This document shows positions 48,048 to 59,579 of a stretch of 64,000 bases of DNA, one piece after another (the first letter of the stretch is position 1; the number at the start of each line of letters is the position of its first letter). Source of the stretch: Torymus aiolomorphi (Eukaryota > Arthropoda > Insecta > Hymenoptera > Torymidae); assembly GCA_036365515.1 (NCBI GenBank), contig CM070874.1, positions 51,676,583 through 51,740,582 on the forward strand, in the 5' to 3' direction. Both the position numbers and the translations under genes were made by a program. Below the pieces are notes generated by a model, which did not search any database, was not told the DNA's origin, and saw nothing but the letters and a program-made list of their open reading frames with translations.

Positions 48048-49751
48048 CAAGCCGTAAGGACTGGTTCGTCTAAAGAAAATTTTATTTCTAATTTGAAAGT
48101 ATTTGGCAAGAGAAACATTGGCGCGTGAAGCGTGCATGAATCTTTCTAGCCTGATCAAAGAATTGATAGAATAAAGTATAAAGGGTGCTTTGCGACCCCG
48201 CTCACTTCCTTTTCAATTTCTTATATATATTGCCAAGCAGTGCGCTGTTATGTTTTTGATGATCGTTAATTCTTTTTTTCATAAAATAGTACGATTCAAG
48301 ATTATATCAATCGATTGCGAAATAAATTATTGAAAACAAAAAATAAATAAATAAATAAACATTTGTGTGCATAGCACTCCAATTAACGCAAAATTATATA
48401 ATAATTACTATGATTATAATATTGTAATAAAAAGGTAATTGTAAATGCATAGCATCAGATTCTTTAGAACGTTTTGAAAACAGGCTGACGTTCGTTGGTT
48501 ATTATACTGGTCGTATATATGTAAATCAAAATATGTAAAAATTTTAATTTTAAGTTAATTAACGATAATTATCGTGGTTTGATTTCGAGTCTTTCAATAT
48601 GGATTTCTTGCGGGTATAAAAGTTACTCTTCAAGAATTACGAGATATCGAATTCAAACATCTCTGTTACTAAATTTTGTCAACGCAATTATCAACTTACA
48701 AATAATAATTATATTATTATAAAGAGTATAATTTATTCTTTACTCATATGTATTACTGATAATGTTTTTAGTCAATTCTGACTAGATCCGTTGGGAGCGA
48801 GGAAGAAAATAAATCTCTCAAGATGTTAAATATTTGCGACGTTTCGTCGACGGATTTGTCGACCGTGAATACGATTAACAACTTAGATCATATTTATTAC
48901 TCATTAGCTAAGGCTATATACATTTAAGGTTATTTATATAGTTTTCATATTTATTAATCAACCAAGGTATCATAATCTTAAATTTTTGACTTTAAGTATT
49001 TGTTACGCTACTTAAAGTATATATACTGCCTAATTTCTTACTGACCTATGATATGGGTTCGAGTAATCGATGAATATTCAATTGTAATTGATGTCTAGGT
49101 CTTATAAAGGCGTTTTTAACAACCCCTTCACGATTCTTACAAAGTGATATGGATAAACTATTATTTGAATCAAGTAACTGGTGGTCTCAGTCAACACCAA
49201 ATCTATATCAAAATTTTATTTCGATGCTTTAGTGCGTCTAAATTTTTCTATAAAGGTAAAATATCAGGTGAATTACCGTAGATTATTCGTTTATACACTG
49301 AAAAAAAAAAAAAAATTTCCAATTGAATCATTTAAATACATTTTATTGAAAGAAAAAGTAATTGAAAGAATTGAGGCGTCATTGAAGTTATTACACGACT
49401 CATTAATTCAAATATATATAATGATTGTCTTAATATTATATTATAATTCTCTTCATTTAATATTTGAATTGGAACTTTTCCTTCTTATTCAAGTAAAATA
49501 GAACGATAGTAGTGTCTATCCGTAATCTGACTTTAGTATTACTAAATACTTAGTATTTTGTGTATTTAATCAATATATATTTATATAAGAAAAAATCTCG
49601 CGAGTTTGTTGTGATAATTTAACATAATTATAATTCTTTTTTTTTTATTACAAAATTCTAAAGAAATATCGTACATAGTCTTAGAGAACAAAGATATTCT
49701 ACAAGAGTATGAGGTATGGTTGATTTCAGTTGGGTTAATCAAATTATTAAG

Positions 49752-49755
<4 letters not shown>
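47230..49755. other. AT-rich sequence, no gene supported
   Basis: Contains an A-run of about 28 at 48017-48045 and many short frames. 'GCGCGTGAAGCGTGCATG' (48120) and 'GTGTGCGTAGCGCGCCAGTT' (47980) are small CpG spots. Frames at 47532-47854 on both strands lack motifs. Nothing can be named. Confidence 0.35.

Positions 49756-49830
<75 letters not shown>
49756..49830. repeat. (AAT)n microsatellite
   Basis: About 24 ATA/AAT trinucleotides without interruption, ending CAACAACAAG. Confidence 0.95.
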
Positions 49831-49833
<3 letters not shown>

Positions 49834-50574
49834 CAAGTTTTGAGAGACTCTAGTGATTGAATAATAATAATAGTCGTTTACTGTATATGTAAAAGATTTA
49901 AAAAGTTTTAAAACATTGCGTATAATAATAACATCTTTTTCAATACGAGAAAATTACATAAAAACATAAGAAATACACAATATCCCTTCTTAAAGTGATG
50001 AGCGGCCATGTTGAAGCATCAAAAGGCTTGATTTTGATTGGTCGATAAGAAGAAGGCGCGAAAAATTTACTGTCTGGAATTTAATGTTTGAATTTTTTAA
50101 TGGAATTTTTACATTTAGGGTAGTATAAAAATGATTAAGTTCTGAATTTGAAAAAATACTTAAATACGTTAAAAGTAAAACGTAATGAAGATAGCATACA
50201 TAACCTCAAAACAGAAAAGTACGCGCGAAGCGCGTTTGATTATCACTTGTACATTGAGATTTCAATGTGTCAACGACTAATTTTCAGTCTCCTCAATATC
50301 GTATCTATGTTATAATATCACAGTCAAAACCTAGAAACTAAAATGTTAGGTTTGAAAGTGTTTTAGTTCAAATGATTTAATTATTAAGATAAACAGTGGG
50401 ATGTAGTTCGATTTTATAAACATAACTATTACATGTGGTAGATTCTGATAAAGCTAGTCCAGTAGCTGATTCTGATACTTAAAGTACTTAAGTTAAATAG
50501 TTTTCTTTTTCAAACGAAGTTCGTAATTGTCTAGAATTTAGAATTGCTGAAATAAAAGACTGAATAGTCACTCT

Positions 50575-51022
50575 GAACATCTACCTAGTGATCTCGAGAA
50601 CGAGACACGAAGCATAATTGGACGATCGAGCGAGCCCGCCGAAGGCGGGCGAAGCTCGATCATAATTATGCAGAGGGTCTCGTTCGAGAAGATCACATCC
50701 CACCCTTAAATAAATTTTAATAAAAATTTATAACATAAAAATACATATAATAACATATATTATTCATTTAACATTATCTTAAGAACGTTCCCACCCATTG
50801 ATAACATATGGACAACATAGCAACTGTAAACTATATGACGAGAGAGACCGGCCGGCCTGGCGGGGTGAGCCAGCAGCCGAGTTTTAGAAGTGGGGATAGC
50901 TGAAGTTTGTGGCGACATCTGTGTACACTGGCGGTACTACCTAGTGATCTTCTCAAACGAGACCCTCTGCATAATTATGATCGAGCTTCGCCCGCCTTCG
51001 GCGGGCTCGCTCGATCGTCCAA
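50575..51022. repeat. Two inverted hairpin-bearing blocks
   Basis: GATCGAGCGAGCCCGCCGAA...GAAGCTCGATC (50624-50662) and its inverse (50979-51016) both fold into GC-rich hairpins, and are bordered by TAATTATG and GAGACCCTCTGC in mirrored order. 50836-50955 between them is the inverse of 46490-46620. Together this is a complex foldback end. The 90-residue frame at 50907-51179 overlaps it and is not called. Confidence 0.7.
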
Positions 51023-51540
51023 TAAAGTTTGTTACTTTCAAGCTGGATTTTCAAAAATAAAAAAGTATGTTATTAAAGACGAAATTCTGTTCTTTCTTAT
51101 AAGTACAAAAAATATGTATCAAGTCGACCTTTTTAAAAAGGTATTTATTGTTGAAAATAGAAAATCGCTGTTTTTCTAACCTATTTCGGGAATCATGAGT
51201 TAGTGCAATTAGAAATTATTTATTTTCTTCTCTATGTTTACGTTAGCTTACATTACCCTTTTACTTAAAAAATAATAAAAGTTCATAAATAATTTTTTCA
51301 CACATGATTTGACTAATTAAAATGTTAAATAATACTTATTGTTTCGTGATCACTGCATTGACTTACGTATCCTTAGAGAACGACCTTAATTCAAAACAAT
51401 GTTTCTTATTATATATATATGGGACATATTAATTGAGAAAGTTGAACTGGCTAATAAATATGCTAGCGGCGATATTTACACGCTTATTTTTTACCAGGTC
51501 AGTAGTCAAAAAAAGAATTAATTTGTTTACGGTAATATAT

Positions 51541-52018
51541 ACTTTTTTTTAATACAGATCGACCCAGTATATTTACCTCCGCGTTTAAATGGACAAATCT
51601 ATTTTGAATTTTTGAAAAACACGTTACCAAAGTTACTTGAAGACGTACCCTTAAATAAAAGGATGACAATGTTGTTCCAACAAGATGGTGCGGTGCACCA
51701 CCTCACTCCACGAATGTAGTTACCGCGCATTTAAATGCATCCTATCCAAATAGGTGGATAGGTAGAAATGGACCTATTTCGTGGCCAGCAAGGTCACCAG
51801 ATTTAATCCCCATGAACTATTTCTTGTGGGGTTACATCAAAGATTCGGTCTATAAGGCACCATTAAGACAACAAGAAGTATGTAGACAACGCATTGACGC
51901 CGCTTTCGAGGCGCTGGAACAAGATGAAGCCACGATTCGTCGGGCCTTGTATAATATTAGACGACGAGCACAGTTACTGCTGCAGAGAGGAGGCCGCCAT
52001 ATTGAGCAGCACTTATAA
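51541..52018 (+). pseudogene. Decayed DD41D-like transposase, C-terminal part
   Basis: Reads IDPVYLPPRLNGQIYFEFLK, LFQQDGA (second catalytic Asp), then after a frameshift NRWIGRNGPISWPARSPDLI, PMNYFLWGYIKDSVY, and a C-terminal region ending GGRHIEQHL before a stop at 52016-52018. The frameshift is a 5-bp GGTGC duplication at about 51689-51698. The position of the third catalytic Asp is Asn (SPDLIPMN). The N-terminal half is missing. Same superfamily as 6752-7819 but a different subfamily. Confidence 0.72.
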
Positions 52019-52739
52019 AACTTGTCGATACGAGAATTAAAATGAATACAGATTTTCTATCATATGAATCGCTTGCTCTCTCGTCTGAACCCTTTCATTT
52101 CAATTTTCAAATTATCATAAAAAATGGCTGCCAATTCATTGACTTCCTCAAACTAAAGTTATTGTTCTAATACATTGATTGTTTACATCAGTAGATAGGT
52201 AAATAATTGTTATTTATCAACATGCATGTGTTTCTTGTTGATAAAACCTATGGAAGAAGCGAAAAAACTTTAGCCAAATATCTTTGGTCGTTACTATTGG
52301 ACTTCTTTGGACAACCAACTCGATTCGAAGATGTAAAAAACTATCTCTGTACCAAATGTCGGAACGATTAATTGATTTTTATTCCCGTATCGTATGAGAA
52401 TGAAAACGCACTCTTTTCAAAAATAATTTTTTTCTCGAAAAGAAATGGAGATAATCTCTTGAAATTCTAACACAATGTTGTACTCGATAAGTCTAATAAG
52501 TAGTTAAAATTTTGAGTTGATAAATGAAATATTCTTTTAGAAATTAATGAAAGAAGTATGAAACAAAACCATGTTTTCATTAATAACAAATTACAAACTA
52601 AAAATAATTTAAATATGTAAAAAAAGAAAATGTAGGTAATTTAAAAAATTTTTAATAAAAATTTATGATGTTAAGTAATAACATATTAAAAAATAAAATA
52701 TGTTACTGTCTGCAACATATTAAAAAATAAAAAAACAAA
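52019..52739. other. AT-rich, no gene seen
   Basis: No supported frame. 52660-52735 has a short direct repeat AACATATTAAAAAATAAAA. May include the 3' end of the decayed transposon. Confidence 0.35.
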
Positions 52740-53315
52740 AAGAAAGGAAAATGGGAGGAAGCGAGAGAATGCGAGAGCTATTGCAAAAAAGAGAGGAGGG
52801 GGAGAGCAGCCGATCGAGTAAAGAGTAGGTGAAAAAACGGAAGAAAGCAAAACAATGCGTGAGGTACTATGTGAGAGAAAGAGAGAGGGCAGGGGTGGTG
52901 AAGAGCGAGAGAGTGGGCGAGAGTCAGAATAGGTAAAAAAAGGAGAGAGTGAGAGAATCCGAGAGGTACTCTGTGGGACAGAGGGCGAGGAATGAGGGCT
53001 GAGGCAAGAGTTAAAGCGTGTTTGAAAGAGCTAGAGAGCGAGAGAAAACTACATGCACTGTGAAAAAGTGAGAGGGAAACTGGATAGCGTCAAGAAGAGT
53101 GGGAGAGTCACGGAGTAGGTGAAAAACCGGACGAGAGCGGGTGGGATAGCGAGAGAGTACGAGAATGAGCGGGAGAAAGCAAAAGTGTATCAGATACTGT
53201 GTGGGAGAGAGAGCGAAAGAACGAAGAGTGAGAGGGAGTGCAAAAAAGTAAGTACGTAAAAAAATGGAAGAGGGAGCAAGGAAGTGCGAGTGAGTGCAAT
53301 ATACGGCGAAAGAGA
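52740..53315 (-). repeat. GA-rich higher-order repeat (inverse of the 36-kb family)
   Basis: GGAGTAGGTGAAAAACCGG, TACTGTGTGGGAGAGAG and GAGAATGAGCGGGAGAAAG are reverse complements of the CT-rich family at 36140-37060. Two to three units, no expanded GA core. Frames here are compositional. Confidence 0.82.
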
Positions 53316-53474
53316 GAGAGAGAGAGTTGGGCCTGTTGGACGTGTATTCGGATAGCCGTATACCCCTTCCCGCGGACGGGCCATACCTTCCCCTCCAGCC
53401 CCGGTGCATTAGCTCTGCCTATTTTCCAATTATTGGCGGTTACATGCTAATTTTTACTGAACAACAACACCTGG

Positions 53475-54804
53475 TGTAACGTGCACAAGTTGTATTTAAT
53501 TGAAGAACTTAAAGATTTAAAGAAAAGACTCTAATTCCGTAAATTTCTACTGCATGTGGATCGTTTGGGCACAGGCTGCAATCTCTGAAAGTGCATGCAA
53601 TGATATGATAAGGAAGAGGACGGGTCTAAGTAGGAGGGTCTGACGAGCCGCCTGTTCGAGCCAGGGAAATACGGGTGCAAAGTCGGGGACCAAAGTACCC
53701 TTCCTCTCAACCGTGAAGGTAGGAGTGGATTTATGCAGGCGGATCTGACGAGCCGCCTGTTGGAGTCTAGGGGGAGGGTAGGTGGGTAGAGAGGGAAAGA
53801 AGTATTGAATTTAAACAGAAAGCATAAGCGCTATATATTTTATTTTATTGACGCATATAATGTTCAATGTAACGCAAGCAAACAAGGCAGAGTAGAGCTC
53901 GTGTGCCTGATCTGCTCGGTGAGCCAATGCGTGCCCGTCGTGCTGCGCTGTGGGCTTTATATACCCGAGCGGCGTATAGCCATCTCTATCGCTCGTACAG
54001 TTGTCGCCGGTGAGTATCGGTGGGGGATTACCCTCGTATATGTGCTGTGTAGTAGGCTTGCGCCTCGCCGGGAGTAGCGATAGCGTGTGGGAGAACTACG
54101 TCATAGCGTAGACGGCGAGAAGAGGGAGTGCGTACACTGAGAGAAATATCTAGAGATTATCGCGTGGAGTTTTTTCACGCTAATATCGCAAGAATCACGC
54201 CTGCTTTATTCGCGTGGCTACTAGAAATATTCACATGCACTCGTTCCTAGCGAAAATCGCAAGAGCGCCACGGAATTATCCCGGGAGGTTCCTTGCAAAT
54301 AAGCATGCGGCGCGGTGGGGAGAGCGTCATAGCAGACGGCTACACTGCGGGCGCGTGCTATTAGCTTTTCTCATTGGTCACCATAGGCGCGCGCGCTCGC
54401 TCCCAACCAATGAGAGAAGCGAGTACGTCTGGATGTAGACACAGCCAAGGCGTGAACGATTCCCCAACTTAATCGCAAGGAACCTCCCGGGATAATCCCG
54501 TAGCGCTCTTGCGATTTTCGCTAGGAACGAGTTCATGCGGATAACGCGGGGGGTCTTGCGAACATCGCTTGAGTTTCTCGTAAAAATCGCAGGTTAAAAC
54601 GTCCTTGCGATACACCTAAGAGCGCTCTTCCTCCAATTCCTAGTTTTTTCTCTCAGTGTACGTACGTGCGTCCGCGTGGGTATTGGTGCGCTCGCATACG
54701 CACTCAGCGTCGCACGCATACACTTTGCATGCCACCGCATGCGCCGCGTACACGGGAGATCACCCGGTTGCCGTTAGTGCAGGGGCTTGGTCAGGATCGT
54801 CACA
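53475..54804 (-). mobile_element. Solo LTR, minus orientation, interrupted by a MITE
   Basis: Reverse-complement relative of 745-1696: TGTGACGATCC start (54804) and GCACGTTACA end (53475), TATA box (revcomp of TTTATATA at about 53951), tandem U5 units 53630-53780. Flanks CTGG/CTGT may be a mutated 4-bp target duplication. Without the insertion it is about 800 bp. No coding sequence adjoins. Confidence 0.7.
54135..54658. mobile_element. MITE (CACTGAGAGAAA ends) inside the LTR
   Basis: About 524 bp with CACTGAGAGAAA and its inverse at the ends, and a second internal inverted pair: ACTCGTTCCTAGCGAAAATC, then GCAAGAGCGC (54239ff) against its inverse ending at about 54531. GTAC lies next to both ends, so the target duplication may be GTAC. 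The uninterrupted LTR at 745-1696 provides the empty site. Confidence 0.78.
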
Positions 54805-55243
54805 CTGTGAATATTGATCATATTAAAAAATTATAAAGGAACTTTTTGTTCAGAATTTTATGCTCTATTCCATTCCGTTGTGTTCGTCGGTGAATTCGAG
54901 AACCCGTTGTATAATGTCTTAATTCATTGGAATTTGACATCCGTATATATAGCAAACCAAAACACATATATACAGCTAACCAAGATGGTGCGAGGTAGCC
55001 AGTATTTAACATGGGCTTTGTACGGAGCAAATGATTCTTTTGTTAAAAATACTGTTTACAAGTAATTATTTTTACCTAAAAATGAAATAAAATTTTGTTG
55101 AGGTCTAATACTAATTATCTTAACTATCGTTTTTTACATTAACGAATCATTTACATTTGAACAGGGTGTGATGGTACTGGTGCTCCGAAATTTGTCATAC
55201 TGTTTCACATTTTGATTGTTCATTGTGAATTTGTTTATATTAA
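54805..55243. other. AT-rich, no gene seen
   Basis: Short frames only. Probably includes the 5' end of the downstream transposon. Confidence 0.35.
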
Positions 55244-55611
55244 GTATGGGTCGAGAGGAAAATAGTGACTATTGCATAGTGAAACATTGCAATAGTAAAG
55301 CTAAAATTGTCAAAAATTTATATTTTCACAACTTTCCAAAGCTACAAAAACGTTGTAAAAAAGAGAAAATTTCTTTGGAAATGTAAAAGAAATCGATCAG
55401 CAGAAAGCATGAAAAATGGCTTCAAAAATAAGTATTGTCAAGCCATGAATGAGAGTATGTTCATTACATTTTAAAAAGGATGACTAAATACTGCCAAGTA
55501 ATTTAACGTTTACTATGATAAGTGAGGTTATATTGAGAAAGCTATATGCTAAATAATTTAATCTGCAATTTAATTTTTGTTGATACTTCAGGGAAAAGAA
55601 TTTTAAATTAA

Positions 55612-56322
55612 ATGGCAGTCCCATCACTCAATTTACCTTATGATAAAAAGGCGAGTGAAAGTGATAAATTTCGACGAGAAAGACGCTTAAAAAGATCCTT
55701 TAAAATTAGAAATTTAGTAAAGAAAGATATAACAATTAAATTAAAGCAAAGTAATGAAACTAAAAATCAAGAAAATAATGTTGTTGAAGAGGAAATGATA
55801 GGTACACATGAAGCTCAAAATCAAGAAGAGAATATTATTGAGGAGGAAGTATGCATAAATATTGAAGATGAAGTACATTTATCAAATCAAGCTACCAACA
55901 ATGCAAGTATTTCAAACCCTGCTGAAAGAAAAATTGTGCAAACAAGTACAGCTTTGTCCTCACAAGATGTAAGTGTACAAACAAGTGCAGCTTTGCTCCT
56001 AGAAAATGTAAGTGTGCAAACAAGTACAGCTCCACTGCTGCAAGAATTATCTGTGCAAGCAAGCGTACCTTTTAAATACGTACATTTAATAAAAAACAAT
56101 AATGAGTTAAGCCCTGTAACTGGCATTGAGAACTTTGATATATTAAATTGCATCGTGGATATTATGAATACTATGAATGGAAATAAATACGAGGATCTAA
56201 AAATGAATACAACTGACAGAATTGTTATGCCATATATGAAATTAAAGCACAATTTATGTTACAGTTTTTTAGCAGTCACATTTAATTGTTATTCTGTTAA
56301 ACATTGTCAAAGAGTGTTTTAA
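55612..56322 (+). CDS. Linker/helical region of the THAP-DDE4 transposase (236 aa, partial)
   Basis: Residue 2 on reads AVPSLNLPYDKKASESDKFR, the usual text after a THAP finger in this family, followed by basic and acidic low-complexity stretches, three tandem 'VQTSTALLLQDVS' units (about 110-155) and a conserved segment FKYVHLIKNNNELSPVTGIE to LKHNLCYSFLAVTFNCYS. The last matches the helix-turn-helix region preceding DDE4. It ends because a short repeat was inserted at 56323. Not an independent gene; M1 is internal. Confidence 0.65.
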   Translation: MAVPSLNLPYDKKASESDKFRRERRLKRSFKIRNLVKKDITIKLKQSNETKNQENNVVEEEMIGTHEAQNQEENIIEEEVCINIEDEVHLSNQATNNASISNPAERKIVQTSTALSSQDVSVQTSAALLLENVSVQTSTAPLLQELSVQASVPFKYVHLIKNNNELSPVTGIENFDILNCIVDIMNTMNGNKYEDLKMNTTDRIVMPYMKLKHNLCYSFLAVTFNCYSVKHCQRVF

Positions 56323-56324
56323 AT

Positions 56325-56455
56325 ATTTCAAAATCTCGAGCACCCATTTCAATGTAAGAATAGCGCGGTCGACCCTCAGTCTTATTCTATACTTGCCTTC
56401 AGTGCGCTCCCGCGCTCGTTGATGATACTGTAAAAGTAATAAGTAATTGTTTGTA
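56325..56455 (+). repeat. Short dispersed repeat, copy 2, inserted in the transposase
   Basis: Shares CACCCATTTCAA, TAGCGCGGTCG, CCCTCAG, ATACTTGCCTTC and GCGCTCCCGCGCTC with 35250-35365. It breaks the transposase reading frame, and frames recognisable as transposase resume after about 56460. Confidence 0.65.
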
Positions 56456-57044
56456 AGTGGCAATTCCATAGCGAAGTAAAGAAGAATTTTCGAAAAATTT
56501 ACCCAAGTGCTTTGAAGACTTTGAAAATGTAAGAATAGTGTTTGATTGTACTGAAATTCATATTCAACAGCCGAAGAACCTTAATGTTGTCAGTTGATAA
56601 GTTATTCATATTACAAAAGTTCAACTATCGCAAAAATTATGACAGGAATTACACCAGCAGGGAACATTTCATACATTAGTAAAGTTTACGGTGGCAGAGT
56701 CAGTGATTCTACAATATTTTTTCAGAGTGCCGATTTATTAAAATTATTAAAACCGGGTGATGGGATTATGGTTGATCGTGGTTTCTTAATTGATGAACTA
56801 TGGGAACTGAATCGATGAAAGTGTATCAGGGTACCATTTTTAAAAGATAGATAACAATTTTCAAATTCAGAATCAATATTAACATAAAAAATAGCTGCAG
56901 CCAGAGTTCACATTCAACGTTCAAATCAACGAATAAAAAGTTTTAAAATTGTTGGATCACAAATACCCGCAGGACTTCTAAAAATACTACCAGAAATTCT
57001 TGCAGTTATTTGTGCTACAATTAATCTGGGTTCACCTATTTTAA

Positions 57045-58753
57045 GGCGGTCTTACACCTAAAAATTTTGAAAAAATCAAATTTTTTTTATTGAATTTTTT
57101 GATTAATATGTTATTTCGAACCTAAAAAAACTATAGTTTGGATCAATAATTAAAAAAATTTTAAATAAACCGCTGAAAGAGCTTACTATCTTTAAATTGA
57201 CGAGAAAATTGATTTTCTTGTTTTTTGCCTTTTTTATAGACTTCTGATAGGAAAACGTTATTTACTTAAATATGTTATAAAATATCAAAAAATATTATTT
57301 ATATAAGTATATACTTATATAAATCCTTATATAAGAATAAAAAAAATAATTAAATTCACATACAGTATTTATTATAAAAATTAAATAAATCATATTGTGG
57401 AATTCGAAATCCAGTGGAATCGTCTTGTGACCATTTCCCACTTCTGCTTCTAGTAAAGTGACCATTCCGTGACCGAAATTCGACAGCAATTCACTATATT
57501 AATACTCCCTTTTGTACCTATACCTATATATATATAACTAATGCCAGTGTAAACACAGTGGTACAGCCGCACAGCTGACAGCTCAAAAGCTCAAATGAGT
57601 AGAAATACATAACTATGTGATTTCAACAGTTTATTTTGCAGAGTTTTGGCTTCCTCAAATAGAAAAATTTGTTTCATAATGTTTCATTATTTGTATTCAT
57701 AAGTGAATCTAGGACTGAAATTTAATGAATTATATGTGGAGATATATATGTAAAAGTATTTATAATTGTGATTATAATACAAGCGTGCAGTGACAGTTTT
57801 GTTTAAATTTGGAAATTATAGCTTCAGTTCAAGATGCATGAGATTGCTGTATGAAAGTTAATACAGAAAAACAAGTGGATTTTAGTTAAGTATTCGAAGG
57901 AAGAAGCTGTAATAATTTTTTACGGATAAAAATAAATACATCTTTTTTCTAAAAAAGATGAAAGTGAAATAATTGAGTTTAGCTTATTATATATAGTTCA
58001 ATTCAGAAGAGTTGTAAATTACAATAAGTGTCAAGATGTATCTACGCAGAAAAGCGACAAGCCTGCTTAGCACACAAGAAATATATAATACAGGCTTGAA
58101 TTCAAGATATATTTAATATACAATATGCGTAATCAAGTGATCATTGACAAAATGAGCTTATCGGCTTTTATGTGTTTATGTACTTTTGGCCATAACAGTG
58201 ATGGCTTCTTAAGTTGCGATTAGGATTTCATATTTCATAAGGCCTGCTGCATATTCTACATTAATCTTAGTATAATAAATAATGATATAACTCAGTAAAA
58301 TGTGTTAAAAAGTGACTCAACAGTGGATGAATCAAAAGTACAAAAGCGAAGGACAGATTGTTAGCAATAACTTTGAATGGAACGCATGCTGTTAGATTAG
58401 CAATAACTTTTAAAGGAACGGATGCATGCAAAGTGCCAGAGCTTCTGTTTCAACATATTTATATAGAAGAACATATCTTAGGTATACAGGAAACTGAGTT
58501 TCATGAAGGGAAAAAAATTGGGAACCTAATGGCTGGTTATTTTTGAAGTTTTATGGTATTTTTCTTTGTAGACTTATTTCTCAAAATGTCATTTTTTAAA
58601 GTTTGGCGTTACTTTAAAAAAATATATTCCATTGATTTTGATGGGAGAGGGCCTGAATTACTTGAAATTTATTCATCTATAGCAGGAAGAGTTGGAAATA
58701 TGAAAAATATTTTATTAAATAATGTTAAAATGGTAAAATCGACAAAAAAAAAC

Positions 58754-58823
<70 letters not shown>

Positions 58824-59253
58824 TATAAATATACACTATTTCTGATAATATGGCCCAAGACTTAATCTGTAGACCAATTTTACTCAGAGATGTAGCATTT
58901 TCAATTTTTTTCAATTGACGTAACTTTAAAAAAAAACTATTCCATTGATTTTCATGGGAGAGGAACTAAATTACTTGAAATTCATGCAGTTATGGCAGGA
59001 AGAGTTCGAAAAATAAAATTTCTGAAAATTAATATTTTTTTTATGGAAGAAACTGCTTTAAATTCATGAATTTTATGAATTTTTATGTTTTTTTTGTCGA
59101 TTTTACCATTTTAAAATTATTTAATAAAATATTTTTCATATTTCCAACTCTATGTATATATATATATACCTATATTGTATTTTGTTTAAACTACATTTTC
59201 CCTTTTTTTTATAGCTCATTTTGACCTTAGAAGCCACTAGGTGTAAGACCGCC
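57045..59253. mobile_element. 2.2-kb non-autonomous TTAA-flanked element
   Basis: Ends GGCGGTCTTACACCTA and its exact inverse TAGGTGTAAGACCGCC, flanked by TTAA (57041-57044 and 59254-59257). Removing the element and one TTAA restores the reading frame INLGSPIL + SNEKFMKN-stop of the interrupted transposase, fixing the ends to the base. The interior has no transposase: AT-rich text, a TA tract (58746-58815), a 27-bp duplication near 58360-58410, and an internal inverted pair (58684-58750 / 59092-59150). The TTAA target fits piggyBac or Kolobok. Confidence 0.9.
58752..58815. repeat. (TA)n microsatellite
   Basis: TA dinucleotides with one TG interruption, inside the TTAA element. Confidence 0.9.
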
Positions 59254-59579
59254 TTAAGTAATGAAAAATTTATGAAAAATTAATTTTGTATGCAACTTTT
59301 GTGTATTAAAATTAGATTTAATAAATAAAACTATATAGCATTTTAACGTGCGGAATTTATTGATCATATTCATATCTCAAAACTTAACATGTATAATTAT
59401 GTTTATACTAATACTAAATTGCATTATTATCACAAAAATATTAATACTTTTAAATTATTTAGTAATAAAGCTCTTGATACATTTAATATATATTTAAATT
59501 TTTACTTTTATAATTACTAAATATTCTCTCGCATTAACCTTCTTTTAAATAATAGCTGCCACGTAGCTGTCATCGTGGG

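Larger units (their letters stand above)
55245..59283 (+). mobile_element. THAP plus DDE4 (PIF/Harbinger-like) transposase gene, broken and interrupted
   Basis: Order: a THAP zinc-finger start (55245, YCIVKHCNSKAK..FHNFPK, then a frameshift and a KCKRNRSAES segment); the linker ORF 55612-56322; an inserted 90-130-bp repeat (56325-56455); then DDE4 pieces: VFDCTEIHIQQPKNL (first Asp), YSYYKSSTIAKIMTG.ITPAGN, YGGRVSDSTIFFQSAD, DGIMVDRGFLIDELWE (second Asp), and VHIQRSNQR where Glu is expected. A TTAA element then splits the last codons, and the stop is at 59281-59283. THAP plus DDE4 architecture is typical of Harbinger/ISL2EU-like proteins. Inactive. Confidence 0.72.

Noticed and set aside
53805..54077. 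90-residue plus-strand frame ending CSRLAPRRE
   Set aside because: It lies in the antisense strand of the LTR, including its TATA box, and is not expected to be coding.
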